A program made the position numbers and the translations under genes. The notes beneath the pieces are model-generated. The model worked only from the letters and a program-made list of their open reading frames with translations. It was not told where the DNA came from and did not search any database. A stretch of 64,000 bases of DNA, taken from NCBI GenBank assembly GCA_003644265.1, contig QNBX01000002.1, positions 15,785 to 79,784 on the forward strand. The letters are read 5' to 3'. This document shows, in pieces, positions 47,471 through 56,700 of this stretch. How positions within the stretch are numbered: position 1 is the first letter of the stretch; each line of letters begins with the position of its first letter. Source of the DNA: Planctomycetota bacterium. Lineage in GTDB: Bacteria; Planctomycetota; B15-G4.

Positions 47471-49254
47471 AGCTGTTCGGCGACGGGCTTCGCTCGCTGG
47501 CGGTGGCGCGGCGCTTTGTCCCGTGGCTGGCGGAGCATCGGCTGCGCCTGGCAGGTGTCGCCGGAGCCGGGTTGGCGGCTGCGGCGCTGGAGGTGCTACG
47601 GCCCTGGCCGATTCAGGCCTTGTTCGACTACGCCCTGGTGCCCTCGGGGGAACCGCCTCTGCCCTTCGGCAGCGTGGTCGCGTTGTGCGTGTCGGCGTCG
47701 CTGCTGGTGATCGCAGCCCGCGCCGCGGTGGAGTACTGGGGCGCGCTGCGCCAGGCCGAGGTGGCCCACGACGTGACCCGCAGCCTGCGCCGCCACGTGT
47801 TCGAGCAGCTCACCAAGCTACCCCTCTCGTTTCATGCCGCCAACAAGTCCGGCGACATGATCGTGCGGCTCATGGGCGACGTGCCCATGCTGCGCACCAT
47901 GCTGGTGGACTCGGCCGTTGCGTTGCTCTCGCGCGTGATGCTGGTGCTGGCCACGCTCGGCGTCATGCTGGCCATGGACCCGCTGTTGACGCTGGTCATC
48001 TGCGCCGTGATCCCCGTGCTGTTCCTGGTGGTGCGGATGATCTCGCGCCGTATCACCAGCGCGGTGCGCAAGCAGCGCAAGAAGGAAGGCGCCATGGCCG
48101 ACTGGCTGCACGAGGCCGTGGCCGGCGTGGCGGTGATCCAATCGCTGGGGCGGGGGCCGGACGCCGTGCGGCGCTTTGCACGCAGCAGCCGCTCAGAGGC
48201 CCGCGCCGGCCTCAAGGCCATGCGTCTCGCCGCGCGGCTCTCGTTCACCGTGGAGTCGCTGTTGGCCGCGGCCTTCGCCGGCACTCTGGGGCTGGGTGCC
48301 TGGCGCGTGTCCCAGGGCCGTCTGAGCCCGGGCGAGCTGCTGGTGTTCCTGAGCTACGTGCGCGGCATGCTCAAGCCCATTCGCGCGGTCTCGCGTCACG
48401 CGGAGCGCATCGCCCGAGGCACGGCCTGCGGCGAGCGCATCCTGTCGGTACTGGACGCCTCGGTCGACGTCAGCTCGCCACCGGGCGCGCCCCGGGCGCC
48501 TGAGCACCCGCGCGAGCTGGCCTACGACGGCGTGGGCTTCCGCTACGGTGACGGGCCCCTGGTGTTGTCCGATGTCAACATCGTCTTCAGGCCCGGCGAG
48601 CTCACCGGGCTGTTCGGCCGCAGCGGCGCGGGCAAGTCGACGCTGACGTCGCTGGCGCTGAGGCTGGCAGACCCCAGCGAAGGCGTCTTGCGTCTGGACG
48701 GCATCGACCTGACCAGCCTTGACCTGGATTCGCTGCGCGCCCGCTTCGGGCTGTGCCTGCAGGAGACCGTGCTGTTCGGCGATAGCGTGCGCGAGAACCT
48801 GGCGCTGGGTGCGCCGGATGCCAGCGACGATGATCTCTGGCGCGCGCTGGCCGCCGTGGCTGCCGACGACGTGGTGCGCGCGCTGCCCGACGGCCTGGAG
48901 CACGTGCTGGGCTCGATCGGAACGGGGCTGTCCGGTGGTCAACGCCGGCGCCTGACCCTGGCGCGCACGCTGCTACGCGACCCGCCTGTGTTGTTGGTGG
49001 ATGAACCCTTCGCGGGCCTGGACCGACCGGCGGCCCGGACGGTGTTGGCTACCTTGAAGGCCCACGCCGAGCACGCCATCGTCCTGGTGGTCTGTCACGA
49101 GCTCGATCACCTCGAGGCCTTCGACCGCATCGTGTTCCTGGAGCGAGGCCGGGTGGTTGGCGATGACAGCCACGCCCACTTGCAGGCCTCGTGTCCGGCC
49201 TACGCCGAGCTGGTGGCCCGCACGGCGCTCGACGAGTCCGAGGTGCTGCTGTGA
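47467..49254 (+). CDS. ABC transporter, fused permease and ATPase (exporter type)
   Basis: A 595-residue half-transporter expected to work as a homodimer in the inner membrane. Residues 1-330 hold six helices of the type I exporter fold, with the coupling-helix region GDMIVRLMGDVPMLRTMLVD. The ATPase domain (340-595) has Walker A GRSGAGKST, Q-loop CLQETVLFGDSVREN, signature LSGGQRRR, Walker B VLLVDEPFAGLD and the switch His in VCHELDHLE. Among ABC exporters, relatives flip lipid-linked oligosaccharides, lipid A or peptides. The surrounding glycosyltransferases and AlgE-like barrel suggest a glycan or glycolipid substrate. Start and stop overlap both neighbours. Confidence 0.93.
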   Translation: MKLFGDGLRSLAVARRFVPWLAEHRLRLAGVAGAGLAAAALEVLRPWPIQALFDYALVPSGEPPLPFGSVVALCVSASLLVIAARAAVEYWGALRQAEVAHDVTRSLRRHVFEQLTKLPLSFHAANKSGDMIVRLMGDVPMLRTMLVDSAVALLSRVMLVLATLGVMLAMDPLLTLVICAVIPVLFLVVRMISRRITSAVRKQRKKEGAMADWLHEAVAGVAVIQSLGRGPDAVRRFARSSRSEARAGLKAMRLAARLSFTVESLLAAAFAGTLGLGAWRVSQGRLSPGELLVFLSYVRGMLKPIRAVSRHAERIARGTACGERILSVLDASVDVSSPPGAPRAPEHPRELAYDGVGFRYGDGPLVLSDVNIVFRPGELTGLFGRSGAGKSTLTSLALRLADPSEGVLRLDGIDLTSLDLDSLRARFGLCLQETVLFGDSVRENLALGAPDASDDDLWRALAAVAADDVVRALPDGLEHVLGSIGTGLSGGQRRRLTLARTLLRDPPVLLVDEPFAGLDRPAARTVLATLKAHAEHAIVLVVCHELDHLEAFDRIVFLERGRVVGDDSHAHLQASCPAYAELVARTALDESEVLL

Positions 49255-50540
49255 CCGGTCTGCGGACGTGGCGACGCGATGCGCAGCTGCCGGCTCGCGC
49301 GGGCCAGCCCGAGCTCTGCCCGCCCCATGAGGCGCAGCTGCTTGAGCTGGTGCTGGCCCATGCCCTGCGGCCCGGATGCGCCGCCCCGCAGGCCGCGCGC
49401 TGGGTCTACGCGCGCTGGAAGCCGGGCGTCTCCCTGTGCGCGGCGTACGAGCTGGAGTTCCTGGACGGGCGCAGCGAACTGGTGGTGCTCAAGCGTTACC
49501 GCACGGGCAAGGCGGCGTCCCTGGCTCTGCGCGGAGCGCGCGCTGAGCCGTGTGACCCCGACACACAGGAGCAGGGCTGCCCGTTGCTCCCCTCGGTGCT
49601 GTTGCCCGACCAGAGTCTGCACCTCTGGCATGAGCACAGCGACCGCAAGCTCCCCGGGCTGCAGCGCCTGTCCGACATGCGCCGCACCAAGCGCCTGCTC
49701 CAGTCTCGGGGCGTGTTCTCGCCTTGGCGCCTGCGCAGCCACCGCTGCGAGCTGACGCGCCTGCGCTACCGCCCGGAGCGACGCGCCGTGCAGCGGCTTG
49801 ACGCCGTGCTGGTGGACGCTACCGGCGCTCGACGTCGAGCCCGGCTGGCCGTTCGAGCGCTGGTGCCGTCGACCGCTACCCGGGTCGCGGGACATCGGCG
49901 GGCCCTGGGCCAGCTGGAGTTGCTGCCGCAGCTTCGAGTCTGTGAGGCGCGCACCGGCTTGCTGTTCGAGGACTGGATCGACGATCTCACGCCCGTGCCC
50001 CGCGCGCGCCTCAATGCGGTGGCCGCCGAGTCCCTGATGCGCCTGCATCGGCGCCCGTGCCAGCCCGGTGTGGAGCAGACTGCGCGCAGCAGCAACGCGG
50101 CGCTGTTCGATTGGCACGCCGGCTTGGCCTCACGCGTGCAGAGCGCCTGGTGCGCCCTGCCAAGCGCTACCGCACCGGCGCGCTGGCTGCACGGCGACTT
50201 CCACGCTGATCAGTTGGCGCTGCGGCCGGGCGGACAGCCGGTGCTGCTCGACCTCGACGGCCTGCGGCCCGGCGATCCGGCCGAGGACCTGGCCAGCTGG
50301 ATCGCCGACGAGCTGTGCGAGCGCGACTCCGTGCTGTGCGAGGGCTCCTCCGTGCTCGACGCCTATCGGGACGTGGGTGGCGTGGTCCCGCCGGCCGCGA
50401 CGTTGGATGCGCTGGTGCGCCGCGCGCTGGTGGATCGAGCGGCGGCATGCCTGCGACGTCTGGAGCACGGCGCTGAGGACCGCGCCGAGCGACTGTTGGG
50501 TCTGGCCGCAGCCCGCGTCGTCGGGGCGCAGGGCGCATGA
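49251..50540 (+). CDS. Aminoglycoside-phosphotransferase-fold (APH-like) kinase, first copy
   Basis: A 429-residue protein with the APH/choline-kinase fold. GTG 49251 overlaps the exporter stop codon. The N-lobe has a candidate ATP-binding Lys in RSELVVLKRYRTGKA. The C-lobe has the Brenner-type catalytic loop WLHGDFHADQLALRPGG (His-Gly-Asp) and the metal-binding strand VLLDLDGLRPGDPAEDLASW. Substrate cannot be an antibiotic on context alone. Within a glycan operon a sugar, lipid carrier or amino-alcohol is more plausible. A second, shorter APH-like gene follows with four bases of overlap, which suggests the two act on related substrates or as a pair. Confidence 0.85.
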   Translation: MTGLRTWRRDAQLPARAGQPELCPPHEAQLLELVLAHALRPGCAAPQAARWVYARWKPGVSLCAAYELEFLDGRSELVVLKRYRTGKAASLALRGARAEPCDPDTQEQGCPLLPSVLLPDQSLHLWHEHSDRKLPGLQRLSDMRRTKRLLQSRGVFSPWRLRSHRCELTRLRYRPERRAVQRLDAVLVDATGARRRARLAVRALVPSTATRVAGHRRALGQLELLPQLRVCEARTGLLFEDWIDDLTPVPRARLNAVAAESLMRLHRRPCQPGVEQTARSSNAALFDWHAGLASRVQSAWCALPSATAPARWLHGDFHADQLALRPGGQPVLLDLDGLRPGDPAEDLASWIADELCERDSVLCEGSSVLDAYRDVGGVVPPAATLDALVRRALVDRAAACLRRLEHGAEDRAERLLGLAAARVVGAQGA

Positions 50541-51583
50541 GCTCAGAGCCCCCTCTTCCTCCGCTCGCGAACTCCCAGGTCCTGTTGCGCGTCGATCCCC
50601 GTCGGGGCGGCGTGGTGTTCCGGCAGTCCGGGCAGCCCACGGGCGAAGCGTTGTGGACACGCGAGCTCGACGGCGAGTCGCGGCTCACGGCGCCGGAGGA
50701 CGACGAGCGCCTGCCGCTCGGCCGCGCGCTGCCCGAGCTGCGCCGCCACGCGGACGTGCGCGTGCTGGCCTACCGCCCTGAGCGCCGGCTGGTGCTGCGG
50801 GTGGATGACGGTCAGGCAGCACGGGTCCTCAAGGGCTACCGGCGCAAGCAGCTGGAGACGGCCTTCACGCGCCACGAGTGGGCAGCGGGAGTGCTGTCAG
50901 ACGGGCCGCTGCGGGCGCCGCCGTCGCCGGAGCTGGACGAGTCCCTGTGCGCCCTGCGCTGGCCTGCGCTGTCGGGCCGCGCCCTCGATCTGCACCCGTC
51001 GGGCAGCGCCATGTTGTTTCGCCTGGGCGCGGGGCTGGCGCAGTTTCAGCAGGGCACCCCCTGGCCCGACGCGCAGCAACATGATGTCCGCTCCGAGGTG
51101 GCCGTCACCGATCGCATGGCCGAGCTGATGGGGCGCGCCGAGATGGCTCTGCCCGCGGGCTGGCGCAGCGTGCGCCAGGGGCTCGTGCCAGGCCCCGAGC
51201 ACGCCGGCGTGAGCCTCGTGCCGACCCACCGGGACCTGCACGACGGCCAGCTCCTGGTGACACCCGACGGGCTGGTGCTGCTCGACTACGACCTGCTCTG
51301 CCTGGCCGACCCCGTGCTCGACCTGGCCAATCTGATCGCGCACCTTCGGCTGCGGGAGCTGCAAGGTCATGCCGGCGCCACCGACGCCAGCGTCGATCAG
51401 TGCGGCCGGGAGCTGCTGGATGGATTCGGTGCGGAGGCGACGCACGGATTGCGCCGCCGTCTGCGCTTCTACCAGGCCAGCAGCTTCCTGCGCCTGGCGC
51501 TGGTGTACGCCCTGCGCCCGCCCTGGCGGCACCTCTCGCGCGAACTCGTCGCGGTGGGGGAGCATTGCCTCCACGAGGTGTGA
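50537..51583 (+). CDS. Aminoglycoside-phosphotransferase-fold (APH-like) kinase, second copy
   Basis: A 348-residue APH-like protein. The N-lobe includes VLAYRPERRLVLRVDDGQAA and RVLKGYRRKQLETAF (candidate ATP-binding Lys). The catalytic loop is THRDLHDGQLLVTPDG (His-Arg-Asp instead of His-Gly-Asp), with VLLDYDLLCLADPVLDLANL supplying the metal-binding Asp. The two APH-like products are clearly related in fold but diverged in sequence, so the duplication is old. The next gene starts two bases after its stop, at a TTG. Confidence 0.85.
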   Translation: MSSEPPLPPLANSQVLLRVDPRRGGVVFRQSGQPTGEALWTRELDGESRLTAPEDDERLPLGRALPELRRHADVRVLAYRPERRLVLRVDDGQAARVLKGYRRKQLETAFTRHEWAAGVLSDGPLRAPPSPELDESLCALRWPALSGRALDLHPSGSAMLFRLGAGLAQFQQGTPWPDAQQHDVRSEVAVTDRMAELMGRAEMALPAGWRSVRQGLVPGPEHAGVSLVPTHRDLHDGQLLVTPDGLVLLDYDLLCLADPVLDLANLIAHLRLRELQGHAGATDASVDQCGRELLDGFGAEATHGLRRRLRFYQASSFLRLALVYALRPPWRHLSRELVAVGEHCLHEV

Positions 51584-51584
51584 G

Positions 51585-53540
51585 TTGCGCCTGGCCCTCG
51601 CTCTGCTCGCCGTGGTGCTGCTGCCCCTTCCGGGTTGGGCCCAGGACGGCGTCGGCACGCAAGAGCCTGATGACCCGAGCGCGGAGGACATCGCCGGGGA
51701 TCTCGCCGAGGACGGCGTGGTCGACCCGAATGGCAGCGCGGCTGCTGACGCGGGCGATGACGCGCCCCAGGGCGCCGCCGGTCCAGGCGCGCCGGGCAAC
51801 GGTCCGGGGGATTCTCGAGCGCTGGGCATGAGTGCTGACGAACTGCGCGACGCGCTGGCGATAGGCCACTGGGTGCGCGTCAAGGGGCAGCTCGACCGAC
51901 TCGGTTGGTTCGTGGCCCAGGAACTGGAGATCCGGCAGCCCGAGGGCGAGGAGGTGCTGATCGGCAAGGTGGGGCTGGTGGTGAAACGGGTCGATCGCTT
52001 CCGAGTGTTCGGCCTGCCCATCCACGTCACCGAGCGCACGAACATGCAGGGCATCGACTGGGACGGTCTGCGCGGCGCGCGCGTCAAGGTCGAGGGGCAC
52101 TACCGCGGCCCCTCCAAGTTCTCGGCGCGCGAGGTCACGCCGCGACCAGGCGGCGGGCGCGACCGCATCGAGGGGCGCGTGGACGCCATCGAACGTCGCG
52201 GCGAGGCGCTCGTGCTGCGCATCATGGCCTTCGAGGTGCTGCTGCCCGCGGACGCGTTGATCGAGTCCGAGGATCTGATCACCAGTCTGGGCCTGGCGCC
52301 CGCTCCGGACGTGCTCCTGCCACCTGTGCAGAGGGACGACCCCGAGAACTACATCCCCATCAGCATCGCCCTGACCGAGACCCTGGGGCTCGGTATCCAG
52401 ATCGAGTCGAAGGAGGCCCACGAGCGCAACTTCGACCTCGACCGGGACAAGCCGGGCAACAAGCGCCAAGCACAGCTGTCGGCCAAGGCGCAGCTGGTCT
52501 GGCAGCCCAGCGCCGACGGCTTCGCCCTGGCGCGCTTTCGCTGGGATCGCGGCCGTGTGCGCGACCAGGACGACCCCAACACGTCGTTCCGCGATGGCGA
52601 CGTGTCCGAGCTATATGGCTATCTGCGACAGCCCTTCGGCGGCGGCGTCGACCTGCAGGTGGGGCGCCAGGACTTCGACGACCCGCGCGAGTGGATCTAC
52701 GACGAGAACCTGGACGCGGTGCGCGTGCACGTGCTGCGGCAGGACTTCCGGCTGGAGCTGTCGAGCAGCACGCGCCTGACCGAGAGCAGCCGCGCCAACC
52801 GTGAGACCGACAACTGGATCGCGTACCTGTCCAACGACGACGTGGAGCGTCACCTGGCCGCGTGGGTGGTGGACCGCCGCCGCTCGGGCGAAGAGCGCTC
52901 CAAGCCACTGCACGCGGGCGTGCGCATGCTGGGTCAGTGGCTCCCGCAGCAGTCGGTCTGGGCCGAGCTGTCCGCGGTGCGTGGCTATGAGGAGGGTGTC
53001 GATCTCCGGGGCTGGGCCGTGGACCTGGGTACCACCTGGGATCTGGAGCCGTACTACGTCACGCTCGGTTTCGCCCACGGCTCGGGGGACGATGACCCCT
53101 TCGACGACGTCGACACGTCGCACCGGCAGACCGGGCTGCACGACAACAACGGCCGCTTCGGCGGCGTGACGTCGTTCAAGTACTACGGCGAGGTGCTGGA
53201 GCCCGAGCTCTCCAACCTGGACGTCTACACGGCTGGCCTGGGCATGCGTGTGGGGCGTCGCTCGTCGCTCGACTTGGTGCTGCATAAGTACCGGCTGGTC
53301 GAGACGTATCAACTGCCGCCGGGTTCCACGGCCTCGTCGCCGCTGCTGAACTCGAGCCTGCGCGCGCGCCCCGACGGGATCCACGACGACCTGGGCTGGG
53401 AGGCCGACTTGGTGCTCGGCAGCCGCGAGTTGAAGGACTGGGACCTGGAGCTGGTGCTGGGCTGGTTCTCGCCTGGCGATGCCTTTCCGGGGGCCGATCC
53501 GGCCTGGGTCTGGCGCACCCAGCTGCGCTACCGCTTCTGA
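51585..53540 (+). CDS. AlgE-like (alginate export family) outer-membrane barrel with N-terminal OB-like domain
   Basis: A 651-residue precursor. The TTG at 51585, with GAGGTG five bases upstream, is the only start that yields the signal peptide RLALALLAVVLLPLPGWA before QDG. About residues 75-250 form a DUF5666-like beta domain (VRVKGQLDRLGWFVAQELEI, VKVEGHYRGPSKFSAREV). From about 280 to the end come amphipathic strands typical of the alginate export family (LYGYLRQPFGGGVDLQVGRQ, RVHVLRQDFRLELSSSTRL, SLDLVLHKYRLVETYQLP). It ends in Phe (WRTQLRYRF) as barrels do. It probably conducts the glycan across the outer membrane, completing the pathway from the ABC exporter. Confidence 0.85.
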   Translation: MRLALALLAVVLLPLPGWAQDGVGTQEPDDPSAEDIAGDLAEDGVVDPNGSAAADAGDDAPQGAAGPGAPGNGPGDSRALGMSADELRDALAIGHWVRVKGQLDRLGWFVAQELEIRQPEGEEVLIGKVGLVVKRVDRFRVFGLPIHVTERTNMQGIDWDGLRGARVKVEGHYRGPSKFSAREVTPRPGGGRDRIEGRVDAIERRGEALVLRIMAFEVLLPADALIESEDLITSLGLAPAPDVLLPPVQRDDPENYIPISIALTETLGLGIQIESKEAHERNFDLDRDKPGNKRQAQLSAKAQLVWQPSADGFALARFRWDRGRVRDQDDPNTSFRDGDVSELYGYLRQPFGGGVDLQVGRQDFDDPREWIYDENLDAVRVHVLRQDFRLELSSSTRLTESSRANRETDNWIAYLSNDDVERHLAAWVVDRRRSGEERSKPLHAGVRMLGQWLPQQSVWAELSAVRGYEEGVDLRGWAVDLGTTWDLEPYYVTLGFAHGSGDDDPFDDVDTSHRQTGLHDNNGRFGGVTSFKYYGEVLEPELSNLDVYTAGLGMRVGRRSSLDLVLHKYRLVETYQLPPGSTASSPLLNSSLRARPDGIHDDLGWEADLVLGSRELKDWDLELVLGWFSPGDAFPGADPAWVWRTQLRYRF

Positions 53541-53569
53541 GCCAGGAGCCCGAGCGGACTGGCGGGCTT

Positions 53570-53585
53570 GGCCGGCCAGCCGGCC
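53570..53585. terminator. Hairpin after the surface-glycan operon
   Basis: GGCCGGC-CA-GCCGGCC, a perfect 7-bp stem with a 2-base centre, 29 bases past the AlgE-like stop codon, within a run of further GCCGG inverted repeats. No T-run. A plausible but weak transcription stop between the glycan operon and the regulator gene. Confidence 0.45.
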
Positions 53586-53684
53586 GGAGCGCCGGAGGGA
53601 CAGGCGGGGTGGCGGGTCTGCTGCCGTGCGCACCCTGGCATCCGGCGCTTCTCTGGCGCGTGTCTTGAAATCAGTCAAGGACTG

Positions 53685-53713
53685 TTGACAGATCGTGTCC
53701 AGATGTTAGACAT
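53685..53713 (+). promoter_or_regulatory. Promoter of the activator gene with palindrome U4 between -35 and -10
   Basis: A perfect -35 hexamer TTGACA (53685-53690) is followed at 16-17 bases by an extended -10-like TG-T-TAGACA (53704-53712). The palindrome GTGTCCAG-ATG-TTAGACAT (53695-53713) fills the spacer and -10. Protein bound there would block RNA polymerase, so this looks like an autorepression site of the same protein that uses U1-U5. The gene start is 31 bases downstream. Confidence 0.6.
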
Positions 53714-53743
53714 AAACATCTCGATCCTCGTGGAGTCAGCCAG

Positions 53744-56700
53744 ATGGGCAAGGCTCTGCCCGCCGGTGTGCCCGACGACCTGTCGCTCGCGTCGGTGCTG
53801 TCTGAGACCGACCGTGGACAGGTCTTGGAGGTGCAACGAGGCGATTGCCGGCTGGTGCTGCGCATCGAGCAGGGCGGCGGCAGCCTCGCGGCGGGCGTGC
53901 TGGCCGCGCTCCAGGCGCCGGGCTTCGTGCCGCCGCTGGAGTCGGGCCTGACCGACGACGGCCGTCCTTGGGCCCTGCGTGTCTTCGTGCCGGGGCGGCC
54001 CTTAGATCAGGCTGTGGATGGCGAGCAGGTCAGCCAGGTGGCGAGCTGGCTCACCTCGCTGCTCGAGTCCCTGGCGACTCTGCACGAGGCCGGCTTCGTG
54101 CATCGCGACATCAAGGCCTCCAACGTCATCGTGGGGTCGGACGGGCCCATGTTGGTGGACCTCGACCTGGCGTCGTGGGCCGGAGCGGGCGCTGGGGCCA
54201 CCGGCTCTCGAGGCCACATCGCTCCCGAGGTGCTGCTGGGCCATCCGTGCACGCCGGCCTCTGACCTGTTCGCCGTGGGCGCCATGCTGGCCTTCGCTTT
54301 CTGCGGTGCCCCTGATCCTGGCTTCGATCATCACTTCCCGCAGCAGGCGTTCTGGGAGGCGGCGGGGCTGGACTCCGCGGCCATCCCGGTCGAGTTCGGG
54401 GCGCTGGTACGGCAGCTCGTGCGTCGACATCCGGGCGACCGGCCGTTCGATGCGCGCAGCGCCGCCGCGCGCCTCGGCGACGGGAACGGCTCGCTGCCGC
54501 CGCGGCGCCTGAGCTTCGTGGGCGGGCGCGACACGGCCCTGCGCCGCCTGCTCAGTGCGCTCGATCCGGGCGCTGGCGGGCGGCACGTGGTGCTGGTCAC
54601 CGTGGCCGACCCCGAGGAGCGGGTGGAACTGCTCGATACGCTGCACCTGGGTCTGGCCATGGGCGGGCAGCGCGTGCTGCGCGAGCACTTCGCCGACCCG
54701 CTGGACCAGGCTATCGACCGTGTGGCTGGCAGTGACGCCGACTGCGTCTTGCTGGCGGCGACCGACGGCGCAGCCGGCTCGGCGGCACGCTTGGCCGAGT
54801 TGGTGGTGGCCTACGGCGGCGCCGAGAGCCGGCCTCGCGGCGTGCTGGCGTTGGTACTGGAGGAGGATCTGGCCGCGCGGGTCAGCGAGAGACTGCGCGG
54901 GCGCGAGCTGGCAGAGGACGCCGCGCCGGTGCGCCACCATCCCTGGCCCCGCGTGCCGGTCGTGGCCTTGTCCCGCCACCTCGACCGGCTCTCGGGCGGG
55001 GCGGCTCCCGAGGTGGCCCGGCGCCTGGCCAGCTCCCTGCATCGCCTCACCATCGGTCGGCGCAGTGACATCGACCGGGCCCTGGGTCACGCGCTGGACG
55101 CCGGCGTCATGCGGCCGGACCCGCCGCGCTACACCCTGCTGCGCGATGAGTGGCCGGCGGAGGCCGCGGGCTTCGGGGACGACGTCGCCGCGAGCTGCGC
55201 GCGTCTGCCCTCCGCTGCACGAGCACTGCTGGCCGGCCTGCACGCGTGCAGCTGGTCGCCGTCCCTGCCCGAGCTGATCACCGTGCTCGCAGGCGAGCCC
55301 CCTGATCTGGCGGCCAGCCTCGAGTCGCTGCAGGCCAGCGCGGTGGTGCGCCGCCCACTCGGTCCCTGGGGGCCGGTGGAGGTGCTCGACCGTCGCTGGA
55401 CCGCCGCGAGCTCCGCGGCCCTGGATGCTGATGCGCAGCGCACGCTGAGCGAACGCGCGCTGGTGGCCTGCGGTGACACGCCGCAGCGTCAGGATGTACG
55501 CGCACGGCAGCTGCTCTCCCTGGCGCAGAGCGCTGACGATCTGGCGCCGGTGTTGGACGCCGCGGGCGCGTTGCTGGAGCACGGGCGTCTGGGTGCCGCG
55601 CGGGCCCTGGTGCAGGGCGCGGCGGCGCTGGCCGAGGCAGACGTAGAAGACCGCAGGCGCCTGCTCGAGGCCCGGGTGGAGCTGGCTCAGGGCGCGGCCG
55701 ATCGGGCCCTGGCCGCGTTGGTCGCGCGCTGGGGCGAGGCGCTGCAAGACGCTGACGGAGCCACGCTGCAGGTGGCGGCCCACGCCGCCGAGCTGTGCGG
55801 CCGTCGCGAGCTGGGCCGGGCGCTCAACGAACGGCTGCTGGCGAATCCTCCCGATCGCACGACCCTGCTGCGCGCCACGGTCGGCTTGGCCTACGCGCTG
55901 CTGCTGGACGGTGACCTGGATGGCGCCGCCGCACGCGTGGCTGTCGCGCTGCAGCCGGACGATGACGACAGCGCGGCCGCCGGCGTGCTCAACCTCACGG
56001 CCATCATCGACACCCGCCAGGGTCGCGAGGCCCAGGCCAGCGCGGGCTACGGCCGGGCGCTGGAACGGGCGCGAGCGGCGGGCGACCCGCTGCTGGCGGC
56101 GCGCATCGAGCTGAACCGCGCGCACCACGATCGCCGGCACGGCCGCACGGCGGAGGCGGTGGCCGCGCTTGAGCGCTCGGGGGCGGCGTTCGCCGACGCG
56201 GGCAACGTGCAGGGGCGCGCGCTGGCGCTCAACAACCTGGGCGTGTTGCAGCGCGACCTGGGGGAGCTCAAGACCTGCCGCGCGCGCCTGCGCGAGGCGT
56301 TGGGCCTGCGTCGTCGGGTGGGAGACGCTCACGGCGCGGCCTCCAGCCTGGGTAGCCTCGCAGCGGCCGAGCTCGAGGCTGGGCACGTGGGCGTGGCGCT
56401 TGAGCTCGTGGGGCAGGCGCGACGCGCGTTCGCCAAGGGCGGTCACGCCCGGGAGCTCGCGTTCCTTGATGTGCAGGAGTCCATGGCCCTGGCGCTGGCC
56501 GGGCGTCACCGGGAGGCGGCCGAGCGCCTCGACGAGCAGCGTCTGGACGCGCTGCGCGCCGAGAGCCCCGTGTTGGTGGGGCGCGCCGAGGCCATGCTCC
56601 AGCTGTTGGGCAACGATCGCGCCGCGGCCGGCACCACGCTGGATGCCGCGCTGACCCATGCCCGGGTGCAGGGGGACGCGGCCGAGAGTTTCCGCTGCGC

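Noticed and set aside
44017..53540. Aminoglycoside resistance genes in the glycan operon
   Set aside because: The APH fold is shared by many small-molecule kinases. Location between an exporter and an outer-membrane barrel, without resistance-type neighbours, argues against drug modification.
53654..53669. TGGCGCG-TGTC-TTGAA resembles a sigma-54 promoter ahead of the activator gene
   Set aside because: The invariant GC of the -12 element is GA, and it lies upstream of a perfect TTGACA box. The sigma-70-type promoter explains the region better.
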